This document shows, piece after piece, positions 1 through 26,550 of a stretch of 64,000 nt of DNA (positions are counted from its first letter, which is position 1; the number at the start of each line of letters is the position of its first letter). Origin of the DNA: Glandiceps talaboti (taxonomy: Eukaryota; Hemichordata; Enteropneusta; Spengelidae); contig NC_135555.1 of the NCBI RefSeq assembly GCF_964340395.1, positions 7,831,431-7,895,430 of the forward strand, read 5' to 3'. The notes beneath the pieces were generated by a model. That model worked only from the letters and a program-made list of their open reading frames with translations. It did not search any database and was not told where the DNA came from. A program made the translations under genes and the position numbers.

Positions 1-906
1 ACCTGTTTTGAAGTGAATGTTTAATATCAGCACCTAATATTTAATGTTTTCATTAGGTACTCTGAGTGTAGTAGGTATGTGTAACCATTGCCCCTGGTGT
101 GATAACGTCTTCTAATTAGTCATGTCAGTTGTTTGATACTATCTCACCTGGTAATTCGTACTATCCTGTGTAGCCAGCAAACACATGAACTTTACTCTAG
201 ATTACTTGAAGGATGACACAGCATTCATAAATCCTGTACTGTCCGCACAGTATTATTTGTAAGCTAAACTGGGATGTCTTAGTTTATTGTATTCAAAATT
301 TGTCTTTATTATTCTCCAAGATAGTTCTTTGTTCTAACTAGGAAAATAAAAGAAACATAGAGTTTTGTCACAGTGAGTCCAGGATGATTAGTGACAAAAT
401 TTATTGTGCCAAGAATTAAAATATTTTCCTGTTGAGTGAAGACAAAGTATTGCACATTTATACCTTTACAAGCGTAAAGAAAATGATCAAAGAAAAATTG
501 AGCATTTGACTCATATTTTGAATACCACGGAGTCAATGGCATGCATAGACTGTAAGATACAATGTGTTGTTTCACCCTCACCAGCCTGTGGTATGTAAGG
601 GCCCTGAAATTGACACAAAGTACGCATAACACTGATGTGCGAGGGCGTCTCTTAACGGCGTACCTTCCAGACTAAGACATGTATTGTTGTGGTCATAGAA
701 AACAACAACAAAATGAAAATTCTTTCTGTTAGAATTAGACTCTAAGATGCGTCGTGACGTTTCGCCCTCACCGGCCTCCTCTGTTAGGGGTTGGCTGATG
801 TTTGAGGGCCCCCGTCACAGTGAACCTTACAGACTATGTTAGAATATGTCCAACATTTTGCACTTCATTAAAGGTGAAACCTATTCTTTTATATTCTGAT
901 TTACAG
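1..906. other. Upstream intron or flank of the receptor kinase gene
   Basis: No coding exon is recognised. The stretch ends in the acceptor ttacag just before the first visible exon, and that exon starts inside a codon, so at least one 5' exon (start codon and signal peptide) lies further left or was missed. It holds a diverged direct repeat: about 546-680 and 738-845 share the order 'aagat..', 'ccctcacc.gcct', 'gatgt..gagggc', 'cagacta'. An open frame on the minus strand at 309-632 resembles no family I know and is probably chance. Confidence 0.6.
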
Positions 907-17740
<16,834 letters not shown>

Positions 17741-19480
17741 ATTGATGTGTAATTATTAAATGGGGCAGTGCAAGTTACAACATTTTACAAATTTAAGTTA
17801 TTCCATTCTGTATATGTATGTATGTATGAACCATTTTTGACTAGCTGTGATGATAAATAATTTATTTATAAAATGTCTTTAATGTGATATGGATAATGCA
17901 AAATTTGGAAATCACAAAACTGGTCATGATAGCATTTCTTATAACTATATATATATGGTGAAAACGTTCAAAACTTGTGATTGTGGAGTTCGAATGTCAA
18001 ATATGCTTCTTACAACCATCTGTGAAAGTGGCTGGGTTGAGATCACAGGTCATCCTATTTTAGACTATAGACATGCATGTAGTGTACTAACTTAAGATAT
18101 GTCAATGTCATGATTATTATTATTATTATTACTTTATTATCCCTCATGATATGACAGTTTGGTAATAAAAGGTGACCTTATTATGAAAGCAAACATTTTT
18201 TGTAGAGATGTGTTTATGTTTTGTCAAACCAGCATTGAGAAAATATACAAAGAAAATATAGTGTAAGATAATTCTAGAGAGCATCATTTGATTGAAGCTA
18301 GGTGCTATATAAATCTCTTTATCATTATCATTTATCATTATCATAGCCAAATAGAAATTTAAAAATATTAACTTATGAAATATTTAATCCATATATTGTA
18401 TATAAATATATTTAAATTGATTGATTGATAATATTTCTGTAAAAAACTTTACTATATTTGAAGTCAGTCGTTTATTTACTTTTTGAACTATTTTGTATTT
18501 TCAGCACACTATTTCAATGCAAGTACATATACCAAGTAAGTTAAGTACATATTAAGTATGTTGATCAAATAAGTACATGATATGGAACAAATTTCAATGC
18601 AAGTATAACACAACATTTCATAATGAGATGGTGGGAGAGGGGGTAAATTGATAATGACATGGAGGGGGTAAATTGATAATGACATGGAGGGGAGGGGGTA
18701 TATTGATAATAACATGGCTAAGAGGGAGTATATTAATAATGACATGGTGGGAGAGGGGGTATAATGATAATGACATGGAGGGGAGGGGGTATATTGATGA
18801 GATGGAGGGGGAGGGGTATATTGATAATGACATGGCAGGAGAGGGGGTATATTGATACGGCTGGGGAAGGGGTATATTGATAAAATGGAGGGGGTATATA
18901 TACCAACACCTTCATTTCTTTCATATTTGTATAGGTACTACAGAGTACACAGTTTCCTTATTCCTTATATCCAGCTTTTTCTTTTAACAGTTAGTGATAT
19001 TTTTACACACTGTCATGGTTTTTTTTTTTTTTACAATTTCTGTTGTGTAAGATGACTTGTACTCTTGTTCTACATTTGTACATGCCCTACATGTGTAGTG
19101 TCTGTGATTTGTACTGCTAAAGTATGTGTATTACTTTAATAGTAATCCATACATCCAACAAACTCATAGAGATCAAAAATCAAAACTGTAAGCTTGTTAT
19201 TGTGTTATCTATTACTAGACACAAAACTCCCCAGGCCTTTATAGAGAAGTTGTTTCCAGCTGTTTTTTATGAGAAAATAAAAATTTATATATCTAACAAT
19301 ATGCTTTTATTATTGAATTTCTTGTGCATTTATCAATATTTTCAGGGGGGGGGGAGAAACAACGATAGCATTTGTAATTGAGCACACAGGTACCTTATTA
19401 AAATATCAGTCAATATTTCCACAGGGGAAAATACCTATAGAGTTGTGTAATTGAAAACAGGGGAGCCATAAAACGTATGT
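17741..19480 (+). other. 3' flank of the receptor gene
   Basis: The 3' UTR starts at 17741. Candidate poly-A signals are ATTAAA at 17755-17760 and AATAAA at 18164-18169; which is used cannot be told. The G-rich minisatellite at 18620-18900 follows. No gene is recognised here. Confidence 0.6.
18620..18900. repeat. G-rich minisatellite, unit 24-32 bp, about 10 copies
   Basis: The unit is like 'ggagggggtatattgataat' followed by gacat, with variable GGAGGGG insertions. Overlapping open frames on both strands reflect the repeat, not genes. Confidence 0.95.
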
Positions 19481-19483
19481 GTA

Positions 19484-19857
19484 TATGTGTGTGTGTGTAT
19501 GTTTGTATGTATGTATGTATGTATGTATGTATGTATGTATGTATGTATGTATGTATGTATGTATGTATGTATGTATGTATGTACATACATAGGTAATTAT
19601 GAATGTATGTATGTATGTATGTATGTATGTATGTTTGTATGTATGTATGTATGTATGTATGTATGTATGTATGTATGTATGTATGTATGTACATACATAC
19701 ATAGGTATGTATGTATGTATATGTACATACGTACGTACGTACGTACGTACGTACATACATACGTAGGTAGGTATGTATGTGTGTGTGTGTGTGTGTACGT
19801 AGGTAGGTAAGCACATGTGTGTATGTATGTATGTATGTATGCATGCATGCATGCATG
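19484..19857. repeat. (ATGT)n compound microsatellite with a (ACGT)n core
   Basis: Long runs of ATGT/GTAT with interspersed 'gtacatacata' turns, a self-complementary (GTAC)n stretch at about 19727-19755, a GT run, and final ATGC repeats. The long open frames over it on both strands are artefacts. Confidence 0.97.
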
Positions 19858-20863
19858 AGAGCGTAGGCTCTCCACCTAATTACCGAAAGTCAATATTTAT
19901 GTAAATGACTCATTAGTATTCATAGGATGTTTACCAAAACCATACAAGTTCTTGCTATTCTCACGATGAAAGTGTCACCATGGTGACAGGTGCCGAACAC
20001 TAGAGACTCCGAGGAGTGGAATGGAGGTTAGTACAAAAATGTCATAACAATATGAATAGTTTCAAAAACAAGTTCTGGCGGTGTGCCAGTGGCACTCCTC
20101 GATGTTCTATTATATGGTGTTAGATCACTCTAATAATGGTAGGTGTAAATTCTAAGAGAAAATAATAAAAGTAGTGTCAAGAGGACAGTGGGAGTATGCC
20201 GATTTATTCATATAATATAAGGTCAATCCGCCGTAGAAGTTGTAATGTTTACAAAATACTTAGGGACACAGGGAATCATAGGTGTCGTGCCAGCAACAAA
20301 GATTTGAAGCATATTTACATTTCTTTATTTAGTCCGTTCATGTCTCAAGGAGGGCCTCTCGGACAAACTGGTGTTGCCATTGGAGAGTGTTCTTGAACGA
20401 GGGAACTCTCATTTCATTCGTACAGTCATGGGTGGGTGATACTCCCTGGGTGATACTTCTGCATATGGTAGTACTGGTACAGTCACGTTGGTAAACATTT
20501 GTCGGTTTATTTTGTTTGTTTACTTGTTTATTTGTTTGTTTGTTTACTTGTTTGTTTGGTTTATATTTGTAAACAGACCTAAATGAGCCTGAGCTCCATG
20601 TGCTTAAACCTATATTGGATTATCATGAGGTGTGTGACTGTCAGAGAATGTGCTTGTGTATGTCATTAGAGCTAAGGGACAATTTTAGAAAACCTGGTCC
20701 CCCACATTCAGTTAAAATGACCACCCCTTACATGTAACCAGCCAACCCCGCGAATATAGCCTTGATTTGTAAAGGTTGAGATATACATGAGTGTTCAACC
20801 TTCACAACTATTACATCAAGTATCACATGAAAACGATATTTCTCGACGTGTTTCAACTCAGCG
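19858..20863 (+). other. Region upstream of the first sulfotransferase
   Basis: Likely contains the promoter and 5' UTR, but no TATA box or start site stands out. A (GTTT)n stretch lies at about 20509-20570. From about 20700 the sequence is diverged but alignable with 24345-24500 upstream of the second copy. Confidence 0.5.
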
Positions 20864-22024
20864 ATGAATTTCAATCGACGACGAGTATTTTCCTCTGTAG
20901 TTCTGCTCACATTCGGAGTTCTAGTTTTGCCGTGGTTTCTACCACATTGGTACCACGACTATACTCGGACTCATGCGTGGGTGAAAATTGCCGACTGGAA
21001 ACAATATTGCCCTGTCATTCCTACAACACTTCAAAATCGCGACAGCATATTGACACCTAATTCAACAGTTGGTGGTGAGATAAAAAATAACAGCCGATCT
21101 GTTAATAGAACTTTACAAACCAACATATTGATCTTAGCTGGGGGACGAACGGGTTCTTCATTCGTTGGTGAGTTTTTGAAATCCAATCCGAACATATTCT
21201 ATGTCTTTGAACCTCTCAGGTACATTCATAAACTTTACGATATCGAACTTGAACCTGAAATGTCTATCAAAGGTGTGCAACATCTGTCACAAATTTACAG
21301 ATGTAAATCGGGACACAAAAAGTTGAAGAAATACGGAAGTGTTGGCAGGGGATGTGAGAAGGGCGTCAGCAATATTGCTACAAAAGTTGTGCGATTAGTC
21401 GATATCAGAGATGTTGTGTCGTTGATGCAGGACCCGGATGTACAGTTAAAAGTTATTAATGTTGTACGTGATCCACGAGCAATGATGGCATCTATTATCC
21501 CGATGTATCTTATGGAATGGAAACTTGGTTATGTTGAGAGTAATGCAAAGGTTCTCAAAGTTCAAGACCTGAAGGAACCTGCTCTTGAGAGGCTTAAACA
21601 ATACTGTGATGCAGGTATGTGGAACTTCCTGATAAAGACGAGTGAAGAAGATAAATCACCATGGAAACAGAATTATCTCGTTGTGAGGTTTGAGGATATT
21701 GCGATGGAACCACTATATTATGCTGAAAAGATTTACAATTTCATTGGAATCGATCTCCATAGCAACGTCTTACAGTGGATTGAGAAAAATACAAGAAGTA
21801 AAACCGTCTTCGGCGGATATGGGGTTTCAAGAAATTCTTCTGCAGTAGTCGGCAACTGGAAAAACCGAATGACCTTTGACCTGGTTGAAAAAATACAAAA
21901 TGCAAGAATGTGTAGGAAATTTATGCTGGCATTGAATTACACTATCGCTAGGAATGAAACACATTTTTCTGAACTAACATCTTTCTTTACTCCAGTAGAC
22001 AATCAAATAATGGGTTTCCAATGA
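20864..22024 (+). CDS. Carbohydrate (GlcNAc/Gal/GalNAc-6-O type) sulfotransferase, copy 1
   Basis: Intronless 386-residue type II membrane protein expected in the Golgi. It would transfer sulfate from PAPS to a sugar hydroxyl on glycoproteins or proteoglycans. Evidence: a short basic N-terminus (NFNRRR); a signal anchor at about 10-27 (VVLLTFGVLVLPWFL); the 5'-phosphosulfate-binding loop LAGGRTGSSF at 91-100, followed by the helix with VGEFL; YVFEPLRY at 113-120; the 3'-phosphate-binding motif VVRDPRAMMAS at 200-210; and a C-terminal CRKFMLALNYT, as in the CHST1-7 group. The length is normal for that group. N-glycosylation sequons occur at 66, 76 and 81. The exact sugar acceptor cannot be told. 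The start is chosen because the second copy has the same MxFNRR start. A near-identical tandem copy lies 2.5 kb downstream. Confidence 0.93.
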   Translation: MNFNRRRVFSSVVLLTFGVLVLPWFLPHWYHDYTRTHAWVKIADWKQYCPVIPTTLQNRDSILTPNSTVGGEIKNNSRSVNRTLQTNILILAGGRTGSSFVGEFLKSNPNIFYVFEPLRYIHKLYDIELEPEMSIKGVQHLSQIYRCKSGHKKLKKYGSVGRGCEKGVSNIATKVVRLVDIRDVVSLMQDPDVQLKVINVVRDPRAMMASIIPMYLMEWKLGYVESNAKVLKVQDLKEPALERLKQYCDAGMWNFLIKTSEEDKSPWKQNYLVVRFEDIAMEPLYYAEKIYNFIGIDLHSNVLQWIEKNTRSKTVFGGYGVSRNSSAVVGNWKNRMTFDLVEKIQNARMCRKFMLALNYTIARNETHFSELTSFFTPVDNQIMGFQ

Positions 22025-22876
22025 TTCCACATCTTTCTAGTGGAAGAGAGGACATGGCGATAGGCTGGTTATTCTTTATCTTAACCAATAAACAGAGTAT
22101 AAGTAAAATCATAGTTGTAGTCACATTCGCTTGATGTGTGTATGCTAACATTTTATTCAAAGATGGTAATAATACAAAATAATGGCATCACTGTGTATTC
22201 GACCATCCTGTTAGCTCACAAGCGACTGAGGTTTTACCCCCCCCCCCCAAAAAAAAGGAGAACAAAGTCGAGTTCTTGAATAGCTGACCTCCAACCCATG
22301 CAGTTGCCATGGTAAATTACAAATACACTACACTTGTCAAGTGACTTGTCTACGATGTGTAATCATCAACTCTAGTGTACTGATAATCTGTATAAAGGTA
22401 TGACGTGGCTACTCCGTATCATACACACTATGGTAATGATGCAAATGAGGTTTCAAGTTAACAAACAGTGTACCCAGGTTGCTATTGTAGATGTATGCCA
22501 TTGGAAACAGGTATATGCTGTATTACAGTAAGCTTATTGTTGGGAAACGTCATGAAAGGTGAACAATCTCATAATAATGTTGACAAACTTGTTTGTTTTA
22601 CATGTAAAGAAATAGCTCAAAGGTGTTATGTGTATGAATACGTATACAACATAAGATTTTTTGTATCAACAGGTTGTTCCTAAATGGTATAAGATGTGAG
22701 CGCCCTCAACGGTTTGATTTAGGTTTGAGAATAGAAGTGTACTAGTAGTATGTTTATTGTCCGGTGTTTTGAATACGTTACATTGTTCATTGATCAGTTC
22801 AAAATGTTTTAAGGCAACAGAAGTTGTATATGTAACGAATCTAACACTATTCTCCCTTCCCTTCCTTTTATAATAG

Positions 22877-22965
22877 TATAGTAAAGTACAGTACAGTACA
22901 GTACAGTACAGCAGTACAGTACAGTACAGTACAGTACAGTACTGTACAGTACAGTATAGCATAGT
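22877..22965. repeat. (CAGTA)n pentanucleotide array
   Basis: About 17 units of AGTAC with one short unit and one CTGTA variant. The corresponding position downstream of copy 2 lacks it, so it expanded after the duplication. Confidence 0.95.
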
Positions 22966-23988
22966 ATATTTTATTTGACATGAAATAATGTAAAAAAAAT
23001 ACATCATCTAAAGTCAAAAACAACATAATAAGATAATATTCTAAATAAGGAATCTACAACCTGAACTCAAATTAGTAGGGTATACCACAAGTAGTTCACA
23101 AGCATACACTTTTAAACTTAACACAATAACTTATTCCGATTATTTTTTGTGTAGTAATATTCCTGTACGTTGAAAGCCTATTTTATAAAGAAATTGAATA
23201 CGACTTTCTCACGCGATATATTTCTTTCCAAATCAATTTTCAGTATAGTACATTCTTCGCATGATAATATTTGGTTTCCGTTTTGTGATTTTCCGTTATT
23301 TGAATGCCAGAACATGACATTCTTTCTTCCTCGATATTTCTGTCGCATGTTTGTGAGGTGTATAACTATTTTTTTCTGAAATGATGGCACCCGCGTATCG
23401 CGCTGCCTGGTGGTACCTTTCCGGGTACGGGTATGCGCCATTCGGGCGGTCATTTCAAATTGGCTGGGGTATCATTTTGAAAACACGTGCACTTGTGCAC
23501 TTGAAGTGGGAGGGTGGGGGGTCATGTTTTAATTTTGTCGTTTTTGTTGCCGTGGGGACTCCTTAACTACAAACCCCGTAGCGTATATATCCAGAGTTAC
23601 AATATTGTAATTTTCTACCGCGAGAAGAGGGTACCCGTCCTTTACCCCCACCTATCTATATTTCCATATACTATATACATGCACCATTTGCACTAGTACT
23701 ATATGTAATATAATGTCAGCCATTTGATCTTTGGTATAATGTAGCCATGAATGGTTAGTTGTATTATCAGGTTAGGATTAACACCCACATGTATCTGTCA
23801 CTTTCTTTAACTTCATTGAACTCTCCTATTACGGGGATAAATGAATCAGGAAACATAGCACTTTAACTGTTATTTGAACTGACTATTTGTGTTTTAATCA
23901 ATTTGTCCTCCTCATAATAAAAAACTTGTTCTGAATGTAACTAGTACCATTATGGTTTTGGCTACGATTAAAGCATAGACCCTCATTG

Positions 23989-24056
23989 CCTATGGTACAC
24001 TAGTACTGTACCATACAACGTGTCAAGGAGCTCTGTCACGTCATATCTTACAGCTA
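23989..24056 (+). repeat. Left arm of an inverted repeat flanking sulfotransferase copy 2
   Basis: cctatggtacactagtactg and the following taccatacaacgtg are the reverse complement, with one mismatch, of 25958-25991. Weaker similarity continues to the 'gtcacgtcatatcttacagc' block, matching 'gctgttagatatgacgtgac' near 25917-25936. The core is itself a near-palindrome. Confidence 0.85.
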
Positions 24057-24500
24057 TGGTTAAAGTCATAAAAACACTGACCAGGTGTATAAATCAGAAT
24101 ACTAAGTACCTTTGGGTGAGGGGTCATTTTAGATAATGTGGTCTTTCCTAGGAATCACTTTGGGTTTGGTCAACGAAGCTGAGGGGGCAACTTTAGTGAA
24201 CCCATATTCAACTCCAAAACACCGTTCCCCAGCCAGTTAAAAATGATGGGTGAATGTAGAAAATTGTGTCATTCCACACAATGTTGACATACTGTAAATG
24301 CTGTCATTTGTTGTATGTCATTCTGGTTGTAAATCGTTTTAGGGTCATCCCAAAATAACCGCCCTCTACATGTAAACCCGCTAATTCCACGAATATTGAT
24401 TTTGTAAAGGTTCACATATACATTGACAGAGTTCGAGCTTCAAACTATTACATCAACTATTATATGTAAACGGTATTCGGCGATTTCTTTCACTCAAGCG

Positions 24501-25655
24501 ATGAAATTCAACCGACGACTATTTAACTTTGCAGTTCTGATCACATTCGGAGTTCTAGTTTTGCCGTGGTTTGTACGTTGGTACCGCGACTATACTCGGA
24601 CTCATGCGTGGGTGAAAATTGCCGACTGGAAACAATATTGCCCTGTCATTCCTACAACACTCCAAAATCGCGACAGCATATTGACACCTAATTCAACAGT
24701 TGGTGGTGAGATAAAAAATAACAGCCGATCTGTTAATAGAACTTTACAAACCAACATATTGATCTTAGCTGGGGCACGAACGGGTTCTTCATTCGTTGGT
24801 GAGTTTTTGAAATCCAATCCGAACATATTCTATGTCTTTGAACCTCTCAGGTACATTCATAAACTTTACGATATCGAACTTGAACCTGAAATGTCTATCA
24901 AAGGTGTGCAACATCTGTCACAAATTTACAGATGTAAATCGGGACACAAAAAGTTGAAGAAATACGGAAGTGTTGGCAGGGGATGTGAGAAGGGCGTCAG
25001 CAATATTGCTACAAAAGTTGTGCGATTAGTCGATATCAGAGATGTTGTGTCGTTGATGCAGGACCCGGATGTACAGTTAAAAGTTATTAATGTTGTACGT
25101 GATCCACGAGCAATGATGGCATCTATTATCCCGATGTATCTTATGGAATGGAAACTTGGTTATGTTGAGAGTAATGCAAAGGTTCTCAAAGTTCAAGACC
25201 TGAAGGAACCTGCTCTTGAGAGGCTTAAACAATACTGTGATGCAGGTATGTGGAACTTCCTGATAAAGACGAGTGAAGAAGATAAATCACCATGGAAACA
25301 GAATTATCTCGTTGTGAGGTTTGAGGATATAGCGATGGAACCACTATATTATGCTGAAAAGATTTACAATTTCATTGGAATCGATTTCCATAGCAACGTC
25401 TTACAGTGGATTGAGAACAATACAAGAAGTAACACCGTCTTCGGCGGATATGGGGTTTCAAGAAATTCTTCTGCAGTAGTCGGCAACTGGAAAAACCGAA
25501 TGACCTTTGACCTGGTTGAGAAAATACAAAATGCAAGAATGTGTAGGAAATTTATGTTGGCATTGAATTACACTATCGCTAGGAATGAAACACATTTTTC
25601 TGAACTAACATCTTTCTTTACTCCAGTAGACAATCAAATAATGGGGTTCTCATAA
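24501..25655 (+). CDS. Carbohydrate (GlcNAc/Gal/GalNAc-6-O type) sulfotransferase, copy 2
   Basis: Intronless 384-residue paralogue of the gene at 20864, with the same type II topology and PAPS-binding motifs. I start it at 24501 (KFNRRLF) because this aligns with copy 1; an in-frame ATG at 24423 would add 26 residues that hide the signal anchor. The first 30 residues differ clearly (KFNRRLFNFAVLI against NFNRRRVFSSVVLL), while the remaining 350 or so differ at only about five places: LAGARTG for LAGGRTG, IDFHS for IDLHS, IENN for IEKN, RSNT for RSKT, and the last residue. A poly-A signal AATAAA is at 25768-25773. Both copies look functional; substrate differences cannot be predicted. Confidence 0.93.
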   Translation: MKFNRRLFNFAVLITFGVLVLPWFVRWYRDYTRTHAWVKIADWKQYCPVIPTTLQNRDSILTPNSTVGGEIKNNSRSVNRTLQTNILILAGARTGSSFVGEFLKSNPNIFYVFEPLRYIHKLYDIELEPEMSIKGVQHLSQIYRCKSGHKKLKKYGSVGRGCEKGVSNIATKVVRLVDIRDVVSLMQDPDVQLKVINVVRDPRAMMASIIPMYLMEWKLGYVESNAKVLKVQDLKEPALERLKQYCDAGMWNFLIKTSEEDKSPWKQNYLVVRFEDIAMEPLYYAEKIYNFIGIDFHSNVLQWIENNTRSNTVFGGYGVSRNSSAVVGNWKNRMTFDLVEKIQNARMCRKFMLALNYTIARNETHFSELTSFFTPVDNQIMGFS

Positions 25656-26550
25656 TTCCACAGACATTCTGTATTGCTACTCCAGAGGAATAGAGCGGAC
25701 ATGGTGTTATTTAGTCTAAATGTGAGAATGTTCAGCCAGAAGAATATAGACTATTCATTATTTAGTCAATAAACAAAGGAAAGAAACAAAGTAAAACCGT
25801 AGTTTTATTCCAACAAAAACACAAACGAAAAAATCGAGTTCTTTTTTTACATGCTTGCTGCTCCGTATGCTATGCTCTGTGAAGGTGTACTATTTGTACT
25901 CTCGAGTGTACTGACAGCTGTTAGATATGACGTGACGCGGTCGATAGAGCCTCATGCCACGTTGTATGGTACACTACTAGTGTACCATAGGCAATTATAC
26001 AAATAAGTCTTCGTGTTTACAGAAAGCTTATAGTTGGAAAAACGTCATTACCTGAGTAAAGGTGAGCAATCTGATAATAATGTTGATAAATTGTTTGTTT
26101 TGAAATAGGTCAAAGGTTCTCTCTGTGAATACGTATGCAACATAACATTTTTGTATCAACAGGTTGTTCCCAAAACGACCAAAAATGTATGTTTTATGAG
26201 ATGTTAGCGCCCTCAATAGTTCATTGAAATTTGAGAAGAGATGCAGTAAATTGTCCCGTGTTTTAAAAATTTACATTGTCCAATAAACAGATCAAAACTT
26301 TTTAAAACCATAGAGGGCGTGTATGAATAATGTTCTACAATAACAACGAGTCTTTCATCGTTTTTCCTTCCGTTCTCTTATATAATATTTCATCTACAAC
26401 CTACACTCAAATCTAGTCGGGTATCCCACATGTAGTTCACAAGCATACACTATTAAACTGAACATCATAACTTGTACCGATTTTTTTGCATAGTATATTC
26501 CTATTGATGGCTTGTTGCATAAAGAACTTGAACACGACTTCCATCGAAAA
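25656..26550 (+). other. Diverged duplicated flank downstream of copy 2
   Basis: Alignable by eye with 22025-23210: shared blocks include 'gtatcaacaggttgttcc', 'agcgccctcaa', and 'agttcacaagcatacac' at 26430-26446. Roughly three quarters of the bases match, far less than in the coding region. No gene is seen. Confidence 0.75.
25913..25991 (-). repeat. Right arm of an inverted repeat flanking sulfotransferase copy 2
   Basis: Partner of 23989-24056. Its position corresponds to a native part of the duplicated flank (22380-22440 downstream of copy 1), so the left arm looks like the inverted, transposed copy. Confidence 0.8.

Larger units (their letters stand above)
22025..24344 (+). other. Spacer between the two sulfotransferases
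   Basis: A poly-A signal AATAAA lies at 22087-22092. Bases up to about 23400 have diverged paralogous counterparts downstream of copy 2 (25900-26550 and 29455-29645). It includes a C run (about 22228-22240) and the (CAGTA)n array. No gene is recognised; the small open frames are not conserved between the two duplicated flanks. Confidence 0.65.

Noticed and set aside
309-632. 107-codon minus-strand open frame near the left edge
   Set aside because: No recognisable domain or codon pattern; it overlaps a diverged direct repeat.
19406-19875. Several overlapping open frames on both strands encoding His/Thr/Tyr or Cys/Met/Val repeats
   Set aside because: They are translations of the (ATGT)n microsatellite, whose period gives stop-free frames in several directions.
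24423-24500. Upstream in-frame ATG extending sulfotransferase copy 2 by 26 residues
   Set aside because: Copy 1 has no equivalent extension, and the aligned ATG at 24501 places the signal anchor correctly.
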